From: Astrothelium macrocarpum
Taxonomy: Eukaryota > Ascomycota > Dothideomycetes > Trypetheliales > Trypetheliaceae
Reading direction: 5' to 3'
NCBI GenBank assembly: GCA_021030915.1
Contig: JAGEMR010000182.1
Coordinates: 1-48,405, forward strand
Length of the DNA stretch: 48,405 nucleotides
Shown here: positions 22,335 to 33,631 of the stretch, piece by piece
How the letters are laid out: every line of letters begins with the position of its first letter
Position numbering within the stretch: the stretch's first letter is position 1
Notes under the pieces: generated by a model
What the model was told of the DNA's origin: nothing
Database searches by the model: none
What the model saw: only the letters and a program-made list of their open reading frames with translations
Made by a program: the position numbers and the translations under genes

Positions 22335-22602
22335 GACTCGAAGATCGGAAACAAATTTCTGACGCTCAAAACCGGTTGCGTGCCATAGTACGAATTGATT
22401 GCCGAAATGAAAGTTTATTTAGAGAGAAGATGAGAATTGGGAGCTTCAGGGTGGCTTGCGTGATTGCTTCTCCTCCGTAATCGGATGTCTTATCGATAAT
22501 CGTTGCAAGCTCGACGCGTCCCACCCGCGTTGGCCGATTCTCCATTTATCCTCTGAAGCACCGACTTCTCTACATCCAAATCTCCTCGCTACGTGACTCA
22601 TC
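22335..22602. promoter_or_regulatory. Shared divergent promoter, sulfurtransferase / APC11
   Basis: 268 bp between two divergent start codons, so it must hold both promoters. No specific factor site is claimed. Confidence 0.6.
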
Positions 22603-22944
22603 ATGAAAGTCAAAATCCTCGAATGGCACGCCGTCGCTGCCTGGCACTGGGACATGCCGACTGACGATGTTTGCGGTATTTGTCGCGTCGCCTTCGACGG
22701 CACCTGTCCCAAGTGCAAATATCCCGGAGACGATTGTACTCTTGTTGTCGGCCAGTGCGCTCACTCTTTTCATATGCATTGCCTAGACACTTGGCTACAG
22801 CAAGACTCGTCTCAGGGCAAATGTCCAATGTGTCGACAAGTATTTCGGTACAAGGGCGAAGGTGATGAGGCTCCAACCGGACAGGCGGAAGGAGGTGGCG
22901 GTGAGGGCCAGGGAGGTGAAGGAGAGGGAGAGGCAAGAGGATGA
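22603..22944 (+). CDS. APC11: Anaphase-promoting complex subunit Apc11 (RING-H2)
   Basis: RING-H2 catalytic subunit of the anaphase-promoting complex, which recruits the E2 for ubiquitination of cyclins and securin. Single exon, 113 aa. The hallmark N-terminus MKVKILEWHAVAAWHWDMP is followed by CGIC (24-27), CPKC (35-38), Cys45, QCAHSFHMHC (51-60, with the H2 histidines), and CPMC (74-77). A Gly/Glu-rich tail of about 27 residues extends beyond the usual 85-90-residue core and is probably disordered. It diverges from the sulfurtransferase and is convergent with the PLAC8 gene. Confidence 0.97.
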   Translation: MKVKILEWHAVAAWHWDMPTDDVCGICRVAFDGTCPKCKYPGDDCTLVVGQCAHSFHMHCLDTWLQQDSSQGKCPMCRQVFRYKGEGDEAPTGQAEGGGGEGQGGEGEGEARG

Positions 22945-23448
22945 TATCGCTGAACGGGAGAGTTACTGGTTTGATGTGGATACCCAGTTGATATAAGAAG
23001 ATTCTTGGATGGATCGTGAATACGCGACATGCACTGGTTTGAGATTGGCGAGACGCGTGATTTGCGTGGGCGTGCCCGCAGATTGGCGGTATTAATCTCA
23101 TCGACAGTTGTCGGTGGACCTTAGTAGGTTGCCGTCAAGTTCATCTCAAGCAGGCTGAATTCCTAAGGATGTCTATCAAACAGGGGAATCACGCATGGAA
23201 ACGCCAAATGGCGCATATCGCACCCCGAAAGATGTTCAATTCCAATATATTCGCCGGGTATAGCCCAAAGGAAAAGAAACCCCGCTTGAAACAAGCCCCA
23301 CAAGAAAGCAAGTGTAGCAGGACAGAGGTACATTGTGGTATATCTGAGACATGGTCTCGAATTTAAGATGATAGGACAATGAAAATAAGATTGTTTTGTT
23401 AAAAGCCGCCTGCCGCCGACCTCCTCAACGCCAAGATTGAAAGAACAT
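22945..23448. other. Convergent 3' regions, no gene
   Basis: Lies between the convergent APC11 and PLAC8 stops and should hold both 3' UTRs. A 65-codon frame at 23169-23366 is probably chance. Confidence 0.5.
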
Positions 23449-23996
23449 TTAGTATCCTGGCTGGTATGCTTGCTGGCTTGGCTGGTAGTTCATCTGTCCC
23501 TCTTTACCAGGCTGATGTCCTTCGACAATCAAACCTGCACGCTCGGCCTCGCGGTAGCCAGCCTCCTTATCCTGTTGAATCAAGTCGCAGCAACCACAGC
23601 AGCAGGAGCAAAGAAGGTCGGTGCAGAAGTTGCCCTCAAGGTTGTATTTGGCGCGTAGCTCAGAGCGATTCATGGCTTGCCAGAGCCATTGCCACCCGAT
23701 ACACATGAGACCAGCGTAGCCCCAGCACTGTCGAGTAGAGAATTAGGTAGGATACAAATTACTTGGAGCAAGCACAACTTACGGAGCCATTGCATGTGGA
23801 ATAGTGGTCTTTGTGACCCTCTTCCATTCGGTGACGAATACGGCCAAAGAGGATACATGGACAAAAGTGTGAGAGAAGACCTGTGATCAATCATTAACTC
23901 TGGTCTGCAATATCTTGACATTCGGTTCTGCTCACATGTGGTGAAAGGACTGCAGCAATCGCTGCCTCGCGCGTGGAATGGTCGTTCGCCTGCCAT
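23449..23996 (-). CDS. PLAC8-family cysteine-rich protein
   Basis: Small Cys-rich membrane-associated protein of the PLAC8 family (plant and fungal members affect cell size and metal tolerance). Exons are 23996-23936, 23880-23783 and 23727-23449 (145 aa), with two 55-nt introns that keep phase. Family signatures: CCSPFTTCLLSHFCPCILFGRI at residues 14-35, including the CPC core, then the CWGYAGLM hydrophobic stretch, the RSELRAKYNLEGNFCTDLLCS block, and CCCGCCDLIQQDKEAGYRE. The C-terminus is Gln/Tyr/Pro-rich. The exact substrate or role is unknown. Confidence 0.92.
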
Positions 23997-25915
23997 TTTG
24001 TGGACTATGGAAGAGACTCAATCGTAGAGAAGTAGTAACAAGATTTGATTTGACGTCAAAGGAAGAAAAGTTAGAAAAGCCGAAAATCAATCCTTAAAGA
24101 ATGGAAGGGATGGACGGCAATTTGAAGTTTGTTGGACCGTGTAACGATCGATCAATCACTGTCGGTTGCTTGAAGGGATCGGAGACATCTGCGGCGTACG
24201 AGGTAACTTATACATCTTCTCCACACATTCACTGGAGGCTGTTAATGTTCACCACAAAAGTTTCCATAGTTAGAAGCGGGTGGCCCCCACAAGCGTCCAA
24301 TAGCCTACCTCTGAAGCCGCGGGTGCTGAAATTACAGTAGTGGGCTGAGGTCTGAAGTGGCCGGAATGAGTTACGGGCTAGACCCTTTGACTTGACTTGT
24401 ACATTGAGGGCTGTGCCATGATGGCGCGGGTTAGAGGATCAAGGCGGATGACATTTTAGGAGGTAGACGATTGGTAGCACGGTGTTTCAGGATAACGATC
24501 GATCGACCACGGTGCGTTGGTCCACAGCTTGGTAGCCTCACAAATGAGGCTCTAACCGTAGGTAATACGGGCGTTTATGTAGGCTTGCGGCGTAGCTATG
24601 CTCAGCTTTTGGGCAGCAAAGACCATATGCTAGTCCTGGCTTGTCGAGGGCGAATCATCTGCTCCGTAGTGCTGAAAGGGAAAGCGAGATTGGCTTGCCT
24701 TTCTTACCCGACGCCGGACATAAGTGCTGACAACCGTGGCGGCATCCGGTGAGAGGAAATAGACGGCCTACTACCGGCCAAGAAGAAGGGGCCAAGTTGC
24801 GATTTTGAGTATTGGCTTCTGGTCAGAGTTTGCGCCAAAGTGGCTGAGTAAGAAAACGCGAGTAAGTCATTTCCGACGAATCAGATGCACTCCTTTTCCC
24901 CGCTGCTGTGGGTAGCCAGAAGTCGGTCGTACCTTACGGAGCACAAATTATTCTGTTTGACAGCGATTATCTTGGTTTAGGTGAGAGTCTCTGCTTGTTT
25001 TGCGTAGGCTTTTTTCCATTACATGGACTCTTTTCGCGAAGAAGACTTGACTTTCACCAACGTGAAAATATGCCTTGCTAGTACTACAGTTGTGGCCCCC
25101 ATGGGGCCAAAGGCACATATGCAAATGTCGCACTGCTCAATCCTCCTCTTCAAGGAGCTACAATTAATCAACACCGGGAAAAACCAGTGTGAGTTCGCCT
25201 CTGCATCTAGTTAATCTGGGTCTAGCTCGGTCAAACCTGTATGCCGAGGAGGATTAAGAGCTTTAATTGTGCGGTATCTCTATCTTTCACCTTCCATTCC
25301 TCTTAATTTCCCGTAAAGAAGCCACTATCAAACCCGTAATTTTAACGGACTGGTGACATTTAATCAATCCATCGACGCATACATATCTGTTCATATCAAA
25401 CGAACCGACAACCCTTCAGCTAGAAAACAATGAGATTTGAGACGTGCTTGAAGGCAAATCAGTTGAAATAATGCATCAAACGATCTGAACACATTCAATG
25501 CTGAAAGATGTTGCTTCTAGCGTGTTCCAGCTTCACTCAGTCATGGAGGTATTTGTACCCCAAGATCATACTACCGTATGCCATTTCCTCAATCCGTCGT
25601 ACCTCACGCATGTACTAGATCTCAGAGTCAGTGCGTATACAGGCTTTTTGATAGATCCAATCGCTCTCAAATGGGATTAATCTTTTAGAAGGCAAGTTTG
25701 GGATAAAAGCTGATCGTAACCCAATCCTAACTAGCATGATTTCTCTGCACGTGGCGATAGGCAGTCGCGGAAGTGCTTATCGATATCCGGAGCTTGCCCC
25801 GAGCTTCTGAAAGCTTCAAGTTCACTGGCTTGTTGCCTGCACTTATGCATCTCATCTGTCGGGCAAGCACCCCCATGGCAGCCTACATATATGCTAGGCA
25901 ACAAAAACGACTGAC
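23997..25915. other. 1.9-kb intergenic stretch, no supportable gene
   Basis: Only short open frames (up to 93 codons), none with domain-like sequence or convincing splice sites. Composition is normal, so this is not RIP-degraded DNA. Promoters of both flanking genes lie here. Confidence 0.45.
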
Positions 25916-26756
25916 ATGTCCGATCGTTCTCCTACTATCCAACTTCTCCCTTCGCCCTTTCCTCCCGACGACCACGCCGAAGATGAGGATGAACCCGGAG
26001 ACCCTCTTCTCGATATGACACCAAACCGTGCGTCACATTCCCGTCCATCTTAGCAACCATTCAACTGATCCTCCCAAAGCTTCCGCCAAATTCCCCCCAC
26101 CCTCCAAAATCCCCCGCCTCAAACACAAATCCAGCTCCGCTTCCGACGTGCAAACCGCCCCTCCCACATCCGCCTCCTTACCCTACCCCAGCCTCCACGA
26201 TCCCTCCTCTCTTCTCCCACCACCAACCTTCCACCCGTTCTTCGCCCTCATCGAAGACAGCGCCACCGGCACTCACCACCATCCGACGGTGCACTACCTC
26301 TTCGCGGACGACGACCCGGATGCCTTCACCGACGCCTGCCTCCGTGCTCTCGACGAACCCCATCACGCCTCCGACCGCGAGGAGCGCATCGTGATTGTGG
26401 ACATGGCGGTGGATGCGCGGGGCGTGGTGGGTGCGCAGTCGCTGTCGCCAGCGTGGCAGGTGGTAGGGACGCGGGTGGAGGCGGCGCCGACGTGGGATGA
26501 TGCTGGGGGTGGCGGACTGATGTTGAGGGTGGAAGGGATGGAGGCGGAGGAGAAGGGGAAGAGCGAGAAGGCCGGGAAGGTGTTGGAGGAGGCGAGACGA
26601 GCGATTGGGGGCGGTGGGGATGTGTTTCAGGGGATGGGAGAGCTGGTGAAGAGGGTGAGGGAGGGGGTGGAGGTGTTGGACAAGGTGGTTGGGCCGGAAG
26701 AGAGGGAGGGACATGGAGAGGAGGGCATAGAGGAGGGAGCAGAGGAGGAAGAGTAA
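25916..26756 (+). CDS. Conserved-looking fungal hypothetical protein
   Basis: Not recognised. Exons are 25916-26027 and 26080-26756; the 52-nt intron (GTGCGT...AAAG) joins LLDMTPN|PSAKFPPPSK in phase (262 aa). The first 80 residues are Pro/Ser/Asp-rich and probably disordered. A folded-looking middle follows: FHPFFALIEDSATGTHHHPTVHYLFADDDPD, then ERIVIVDM. The C-terminus is Glu/Gly/Lys-rich with a likely coiled coil (KAGKVLEEARRAI, ELVKRVREGVEVLDKVV) and ends in a run of Glu. The coding strand switches from C-rich to G-rich at about 26390. It is convergent with the SDR gene. Confidence 0.75.
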
Positions 26757-27035
26757 TGGCGTTGAGGAATAGGGTTGCTTGTTGAATTGTGTTTGGGCTG
26801 AGAAACTGCTGGATAGAAAGGAGTTTGGAGTAAACGCTAAAAGATACGCAGCCAGCAAAGGTGGGTTGTCCTGGTATTATCAGATGATTTGCCCGATGAC
26901 TTGGGTATTATCGGATTTGGAGAAAGGTATGGAGTGCATTAGTCGGCGTACTATATACCCAGGCGAAGTAAACATATGGACTCATTAGATCTATATCATC
27001 TTAATTTCCATGGCTATCACCGATCAAGCCCCAGT

Positions 27036-27764
27036 CTACCATGGTATCTCGACTCCAAATCGGTCCAAGAACTTCCCCGAGTGTGGCTTACCCACAAAAT
27101 CAATTAGCTTGAGCAGAGATGCGACACTCTCCTCAGCTTCTATCGCGCCTTCCTCTCGACACTTGGTCAGTTGCGATTCAACCCGACCTGGATGCACGAG
27201 AACGAAGGTGGCGTAATGAACATCAACGCTAAAGCTGCGGATTATGGCATTCAGTGCTGCTTTGGACGCGCGATAAGCGTAAGCGCCACCGGAAGTATTG
27301 TGTCCAATGGAACCTAAACGACTGGACATTATGATAACCTTCGGTGCAGCTGCGTTATTCTCTGAGAATGATTTCTCAAGGTTGGGAATCACAGTCTTGA
27401 TGAAGGAGAAAGCAGCTAGAGCATTTATTTGGAAGGCTCTCAAAATAGTTTCTGCATTCATGACAGCCAACGTCTCGGCCCTCGCAACATCTTCGGGATA
27501 GGTGTTTTCAACATCAGGGACGAGTCCTCGAATCCCAACTGAATAAATGACGAGGTCTATTGGCGCTCCTTCTAGTGAAGATATGGCTGAGTTGAGATCG
27601 TGTTCCAATTGAACATCAACACGGATTGGATGTACATTCTCTGCCTCTTTGGGAATAAGCTTTCTGTCGAGTGCAAATACACGATTTTTGCTATCAGAGG
27701 AAAAGACTTTGACAAATTCCGCTCCAAGGCCACTGGCTGCTCCTGCAACAAGTATGTTCGGCAT
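27036..27764 (-). CDS. Short-chain dehydrogenase/reductase
   Basis: NAD(P)-dependent SDR of 242 aa, single exon, probably cytosolic. MPNILVAGAASGLG provides the Gly-rich cofactor loop (GxxxGxG) directly after the chosen start, so ATG 27764 is preferred over the in-frame upstream ATG at 27830, which would add 22 residues without homology. Further features: DVQLEHDL (adenine-side Asp), LVIYSVGIRG (NNAG-equivalent), IIMSSRLGS (catalytic Ser) and YAYRASKAALN (YxxxK). HPGRVESQL follows. The pattern is of the C-factor-like group, whose substrates vary. It lies 186 bp downstream of the PIG-M gene on the same strand. Confidence 0.92.
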   Translation of the reverse strand: MPNILVAGAASGLGAEFVKVFSSDSKNRVFALDRKLIPKEAENVHPIRVDVQLEHDLNSAISSLEGAPIDLVIYSVGIRGLVPDVENTYPEDVARAETLAVMNAETILRAFQINALAAFSFIKTVIPNLEKSFSENNAAAPKVIIMSSRLGSIGHNTSGGAYAYRASKAALNAIIRSFSVDVHYATFVLVHPGRVESQLTKCREEGAIEAEESVASLLKLIDFVGKPHSGKFLDRFGVEIPW

Positions 27765-27950
27765 CCTGGGTCGATTGCTGGGCCAAAGTCGAGAAAGCTT
27801 CCACAACCGGAGTTCGGTTGTGTACGTCAAAAAATCTTCCTATACAATTTTGATCGCAAGACACGCACTCAAAACATAGGGTTAACTAGTCGTTGCATGT
27901 AGCGGTTGACGGCATTTTCAATGCGCTAAAGAGCGGGGTAGTCAGTCATT

Positions 27951-29396
27951 TCATAGGTCCTTTTTGACTCGAATTTTCTTCGATAACTCTGATACCGGTT
28001 TTCGGCCGACGTCTGTGATGATGATACCTAGAATCCAGACGTTTACAAAGAAAAACAGTATACTAGACACCCAAAGACCAGGCACGAATGTTGACTGACT
28101 GACAAATTCTAATTGGTAGGCTTGTTGGATCCAAAGCACCTACCAGCACGGAGATTAGCAAAAAAATTATGATTCCAAGAGTTGGATCGCTGTACCTGGC
28201 CCAGAATCCAGAGCAGCAATGCAGCAACCCCCAAGTTGTGTCTCCGCAGTAGAGATGATGATGGCATGTAGAAAGGTAGAAACATCATATACCAGAGAAA
28301 GTACTATGCTTGTCAGCTTTTGGCTACGTAACCCCGGAGTTGAGACAGCATACTTGACTTGTGCACACCTTATTAAAAGTTACAAAGGCGAACGTCTGGG
28401 CTAACATTGATGAAGCTAAATCTCTTTTGGCAAGTACAAGAGGTATTGCAATGAGAGACAGGGACAGTTGAGGGATAAAAGCAAGCCTTTCCAACTGCAT
28501 TCCAGATTGGCCTTGCGGAGAGGCTTTAAGATAGAGTAGAATGTTGTATGGCGAGAAGTTATGACGGTGGTCCGTTCTGACGAGGTGGTAGAAATAAGTG
28601 TGCTCTAGAAAAGGCCATCCGTATCTGCTGGCCATTAGCAGAGCAGAGCCTGATGCAAGCAAATAATGAACACATACCGTATAAACATCACTATATTGAG
28701 AGAGAAGAATGTAATCGCGCTGGAAGCAACAAGCATTAAACGGGACTTGTTGCAAAATCCCACAATACGCTCAAACATACTCTTGTCTTTACTTTTCAGC
28801 TCCTTTTCTTGCTCTTGACTTAACCTATCTTCGTCAAGCCACCACACAATGGAAGCCGCATAAATGAATGGGTATATTTTGAAATGAACCACGAATCCAA
28901 GCAAACATCCAGCCAAAACAATTCGCCTCTGCATGGCAGACCACAATAATGCCATGACAAACATCCCGAGTAGGCCTTCAGAGCTGCCTCTAGTACTAAT
29001 CTGAGCTACCATTGGATTGAGAACCCAGATGCTCGTAAACTTCAATGCTCTCGCTGAAGTCATTCCATTTGATACACATAGCATGCGGTATATAAGCCAA
29101 CCGGCAATAATATCGCCTAGAGCAAAAAGAGCTTTGCCAGAGAGAAACCAAAGTCCTCCCCAAGCAGTAGGGTAAAGCATCCACGCTAATAGCGGTGTAT
29201 ATCTGTAGGTGTCTCGCAAGTACGGTGACTGTCCGGCTACGACATAGCGGACGGCATCAGTGAAGACAAAGTAATCGATGTCTGTGTATTTGATAGGCGA
29301 ATATGCATCCTGGAACTGGCCAAATGCGAGCAGAGAAATGCGCAAAAGAGCAGCGGACCCAAACACGAGTCGCGTGCTTGACCAGAACCGGTCCAT
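27951..29396 (-). CDS. GPI14: GPI mannosyltransferase 1 (PIG-M / Gpi14)
   Basis: ER multi-pass enzyme that adds the first alpha-1,4 mannose from dolichol-phosphate-mannose to GlcN-PI in GPI anchor synthesis. Exons are 29396-28678, 28624-28354, 28303-28196 and 28139-27951 (428 aa), all in phase. The start MDRFWSSTRLVFG is chosen by family alignment. The luminal DXD motif is KYTDIDYFVFTDA (D39, D41). Other blocks: SPYLRDTYRYTPLLAWML, WVLNPMVAQISTRGSSEG, VHFKIYPFIYA, RYGWPFLEHTYFYHLVRTDHRHNFSPYN (across junction 1), and YFLWYMMFLPFYMP (start of exon 3). Many hydrophobic segments are visible. It diverges from TRAX across 317 bp. Confidence 0.95.
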
Positions 29397-29713
29397 GTAT
29401 ATTGAGATGGACCGAACAATCTCAGGAATAGAATTGCGAGACGGTTTCAAATATTCGATTTTCTTTTCTTCATGTTCCCGATAACAAACGAATGTGAGGC
29501 CATATTGCGGGTATGAAGTTACTGAGCAATGTCGGGGTGACAAAATAAAGGCTTTGTCATCGATTCGCGCTAAAACGATCGACAGCAGGCATCTCAGTGA
29601 CATTCATTTCAAGACCAGAATTTGCCCTGTCTGGTTACATTATACCAGAGTCCTGAATCCATTAAGCAATCTCTGTGGCGGTCAGTCCAACACAAATACT
29701 ACTTCCGGATTTG
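29397..29713. promoter_or_regulatory. Shared divergent promoter, PIG-M / TRAX
   Basis: 317 bp between two divergent start codons; both promoters must lie here. Open frames crossing it do not resemble either protein family. Confidence 0.55.
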
Positions 29714-30739
29714 ATGGGCCACAAACGCCATTTTGATGAAACAATGGATAGACATGATGAGCAGCCTCTTTCTCCCTTTCTCCCCATGTTCGAAACATTT
29801 CGGGCAGAACTGGATGAGCACCATGATCGCCGTGAACGTATTGTAAAGGCCTCTCGTGACATTACCGCTGCCAGTAAAAAGATGTCTGTGAGAATTTAGT
29901 CTCTCTCTTATCGCACGTTAGCTGACGTTGGCTTTAGAATCTTCACACTGCAAAGGTATTGGATTGGGAAATATGCATTCGTCTCTTGGTAATTAACGGG
30001 AGTTGTCAGAGCCCGAGAAGTTAACAAACCTCTACATCAATCAATCACAAAAGGCAATACTCAACATTGGGAAACCATCAAAAGCCAATACAACAATGTC
30101 TCGAGAGGCATTCAAGGCCAAAATGCTCACCGCTATTCTCGGAATATCACTGGTGGGAATCAGGAGTTTATGGAATCTCTATCTTTCCAACATTATCTCG
30201 AGACGCAAAGTCTGATATCATACGAAGATGCCTGCGTCCGCTTAGCCAAACTGGGAGCACCGGATGCCCCCGTTACGCTCTCGCTGGAAGACTATATCCT
30301 CGGCATCTTCGACATGACTGGCGAACTCATGCGTTTTGCGATCACAGCAATGGCGACTTCTCAATCTCTTCCAGGCAGCGACGTGCCATCTACTCCTGTG
30401 AATGCTAAAACCTTGCAATCTAATGACATGACTGGCACGACCATTGATGCTATGGAAGTTGATGCCCAGAACGTGACTCGGGAAAAGGGACAACATACGC
30501 GGAGACGAGACGTCATGCAAGATTTGAGGCAACTCCGCTCTGCACTTGAAGGTCTTGATCTTGACAAGTCATCACCGTTGTCCTTTGACGTACAAAAGAA
30601 AATGGATGTCATGCAACAGAGTGTGGAGAAAGTGGAGAAGGCTTTATATGGACTGATAGTACGGGGACGGGAGAGACCAAAAGGGTGGATGCCGGATTTG
30701 AAGGAGGAGGGTAGAAGAGGGGAGGTGGAGAGTTATTGA
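29714..30739 (+). CDS. Translin-associated factor X (TRAX)
   Basis: TRAX forms with translin the C3PO endoribonuclease, which trims tRNA leaders and cleaves small-RNA passenger strands in fungi and animals. Exons are 29714-29883, 29938-29955 (only 18 nt) and 30010-30739 (305 aa); both introns are 54 nt and phase is kept. Blocks: FETFRAELDEHHDRRERIVKASRDITAASKK, IIFTLQRAR across the micro-exon, NITGGNQEFMESLSFQHYLE, and YILGIFDMTGELMRFAI. The acidic residues corresponding to the human catalytic set E126, E129 and D193 are present as E115, E118 and D164, so RNase activity is likely kept. The C-terminal helix and basic tail look complete. No translin gene is in the window. Confidence 0.93.
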
Positions 30740-31151
30740 TGGGCTGGTCTACTTGATTTGCACATTGATCAAAGAGAGAGCCATTAGTGAAAACTCAAGG
30801 AGCTGACTCATTAATGAGCAATAAACTGACCAAGGTGATGCTTGCAAGCCTTCTCTATCCTTTGAAAAATCAATCTCTACCTGTTCGAAGTATTGGTGAA
30901 AGTGAACATGAACTCCTATTACTGCTTGCGTAACGCCTTCATCGTTCGTATCATGAAAAAGCTAACTCCTTAGAGGCTGTAAGTTGTTTTCCATCTTCAT
31001 CGAGCTTCATTTTTCTTGATGAGAAAGCCAGGAGCACCAACACTTCATCTGAGCCAAGGCTCAAACTGCGATTGATTTGGCTTTGTAGCCTCTCGTCGTA
31101 TTGCCAAATAATGCCGGATCCGTCTGGAAACAGAGATATTGTTGAGCCTTA
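30740..31151. other. Convergent 3' regions, no gene
   Basis: Between the convergent TRAX and BTB stops. Stop-rich in all frames; no repeats seen. Confidence 0.5.
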
Positions 31152-31966
31152 CTAGCAGTATAAGGCACTACTGTTGAAGGCACTCCCTGGATGAGTCCTG
31201 AGGTAATCACCGACATATTCAAGAAGTCTTTCGATGAACGTTTTCCGGAAGCAAGCCTCGTTCAAATAACCTTCAAGTTGATCAACGTCGTAGACCTCGA
31301 ATCTTAGATGAAAGGCAGCAAACTCTGCCACAAAGCGACAGAGTGTTGAATGAGCCGGGATTTGAGGAAGCAAGTCCACAAAAATATTTGGTGGAATAAG
31401 AGAGGGATCATTTGTGGGGATCTTCTCACATCTGCCTAGGGGAGTTTTGTACTTGGTCCATGGATATTTCGATATCATGGCGCTGATAGCCATGCACATA
31501 AAGTCCATTGTATCTGAGCGAAATGGAGGAAGTCCGATTTTGTGAGCAAAGATCCAGGTCTTTGCAAGTATGGGCAGAATTTCGAAGCTGAGGCCATCCT
31601 CGATATCCTCCAAAGCCGGAAGCTCTCCCTTGAAAAGCCAGTAGGCGAAGAGTCTCCACGCGTCAGCGTCGTCTTCGGGTAATGGGATTGGGTCGTTAGA
31701 CTGAGCCTCTTTGAAAGGTCCCTGAAGCAGTGTAGAGAACCACCGGGATCGATCCACCAGCAATTTCTCTGATATGAAGAACGATTTTTTGTCTGGACCA
31801 ATGAGGAACTCCCGAGGCTGAGAAGTGAACTCACTGAACGCCGTCGTCAGTATTTTTACAAGGCAATCTTGATGAGCTAGAAGTGAGTGAATGATATGAT
31901 CTCAGCATTGACGTACTCGGATAGCTGATTCAGCCTCAAAGGCACATGAGGTCCACTCTGACTCAT
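31152..31966 (-). CDS. BTB/POZ domain protein A
   Basis: BTB-only protein of the type expanded in filamentous ascomycetes; such proteins dimerise and often link substrates to Cul3, but no partner is known here. Exons are 31966-31917 and 31833-31152 (243 aa). The 83-nt intron has donor GTACGT and a CTGAC branch site 17 nt before the acceptor; it joins MSQSGPHVPLRLNQLS to DEFTSQPREFLIGPDKKSFFIS. The BTB fold follows: FFISEKLLVDRSRWFSTLL, GPFKEAQSNDPIPLPEDD, WRLFAYWLFKGELP, and the KTWIFAHKIGLPPFRSDTMD helices. The C-terminal half is helical and unassigned. It is a tandem paralogue of the gene at 32893-33631, with the same strand and the same short first exon. Confidence 0.85.
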
Positions 31967-32892
31967 GATTGCTCGGTGGAATGGGTAGCGCTAGCAGAGT
32001 AAGTGGATAGTAGTATATGAGAATGAAGAAGGCCGCAAAAACTTTGAAATATCTCAACGAGAGCTTATGTAACAATGTGTCGTGACTCATTAATCAGGCG
32101 TTGTGGTTCACTTTTCCACAGCTGAGGATTCTTCAGTGGTCAATACGACATTCACTTCTCACAAGGTAGCACCATGGGTTGTTAAGACGTGCCACCAAGC
32201 ACTTAGTTCACGTCAAACTCGTCAGGGAGATCCTCAAACACAAGAGAGACCATAAACGACAAAGATATTTCTCAGCAAAAGTGATTCGTGTTCTTATTAG
32301 CCCAAATGTGCAACGGGGTCCTTCCGAACATGTGAATGGCTAATCTTTAAACTTTTGCTGTCTATGACATTTCTAACTGCAAGCTTTGGTGGTATTTCCA
32401 TTCTCTCTTGGCAAAGCAATAATGTGATGTATAGTCCTTTGAGTCATCTGCAAGGGTTTGATAACTACATCCCCGCAGGGGTAACTCACGCAGATCTTGG
32501 CTCGCCGACTCTGATCTTTCTCGTGCTTGAACTAGGAAGATAGTCAAAAATTGAAGTACTTTCGGATTTTATAATCGGCATGAGGAAATAGTAAAATACA
32601 GTAGAGTAGCCGTCAATGTGGCTCTATAGCTGGGTAAAAAAGTTGAATTTTGCTACGGACTTCTTGATTCTCCTTTAAAGAGAACGCGTCTTCGAAACCC
32701 ACTACCTAATCGATGGGAAGAAGAAAGTCCGGAGTACTCCTTGTCTGTACCGCCATCTGCTCTTTTTCTTCGTGAGAGGGCCAACATTGCCCACTTGCAT
32801 GTCAACGCGCCGCAGTCAGCAAATATGAAAAAGCCTAATAGGAAATTTTATTGAACTATCAACTGATGAAGAGACTGACAGTTGACGTCACT
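31967..32892. other. Spacer between tandem BTB paralogues
   Basis: No gene recognised. A 62-codon minus-strand frame at 31902-32090 has a hydrophobic N-terminus but overlaps the first exon of BTB A in another frame and is probably chance. Confidence 0.45.
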
Positions 32893-33631
32893 TCACTGAT
32901 TGTGATCAAACCCGGAAAGAAAATCCAGAATATCACGAGGGAATCCATAGTGTCTTCGATGGTAAGCGATGAAAAAGTTCAACATCATTTGGTGGAAATT
33001 CTGGACGTCGAGAAGATCTTCGAACTTGCTAATATCGTGTTCATCGCTCCCCGAGCCTATATTCACAAAGATGATGTGGACGAGCAAGTGATGGAGCTGA
33101 GATGTCGGAGTGGTTTCGTGGATAAGATTTATCAGAACTGGAGTTGGGACAAGAATGCCGCAAAACTTATGCTTCGGGTCGAGATTGCCCCAACTTATAT
33201 TGTCGATCATCCGCTTCATGGCATAATTCGCTAGCTGCTTCTGGCCTATCTTGTCGGCAAATATCCAAAGGCGCCCGAGAATCTCAAACACTGAGACATA
33301 GTGTTCATTGTTGAAGCCCGGGAGACGGGTAAGGTCATTGGTGCAAGGGACCGCATCATGACAGAGCCAGTAGAGGAACAGCTTCCAGATTTGGGGGTCG
33401 TCTTCTGGCAGATATATCGGTTCAGCAGACTGTGCCTCTTTGAAAGGTCCGGTGAAGAGTCGATCGAAATATGGGCAGCATTTGACTAAAATCTCTTGTG
33501 AGATAAAGAAAGGCACCCGATCAGTACCGATCAATAGTTGGCGTGGCGGAGAGCTATGAAGTCTGGACGTTCTTGGTCAGAGGAATTCGAAGGCGCAATG
33601 TAATATAGACTTACTCATAGAGCTTGTCCAT
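32893..33631 (-). CDS. BTB/POZ domain protein B
   Basis: Second BTB-only protein, paralogous to the one at 31152-31966. Exons are 33631-33615 (17 nt) and 33553-32893 (225 aa). The 61-nt intron has donor GTAAGT and acceptor ATAG; it joins MDKLYD to SPPRQLLIGTDRVPFFIS in phase. Shared blocks with the paralogue are LIG(P/T)D, FFIS, GPFKEAQS, the LPEDD motif (PIYLPEDDPQIWKLFLYWL), and LWIFADKIGQKQLANYAMKRM. Identity between the copies outside these blocks is low, so the duplication is old. The C-terminus is IDs-poor and unassigned, ending FLSGFDHNQ. Promoter lies upstream of 33631. Confidence 0.87.

Noticed and set aside
26178..26858. 226-codon minus-strand frame opposite the hypothetical gene
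   Set aside because: Antisense shadow; Leu/Pro/His-rich, created by the purine/pyrimidine bias of the sense exon.
31834..31966. BTB gene A as a 5'-truncated pseudogene
   Set aside because: An 83-nt intron with donor GTACGT and CTGAC branch point joins an upstream ATG exon in phase.
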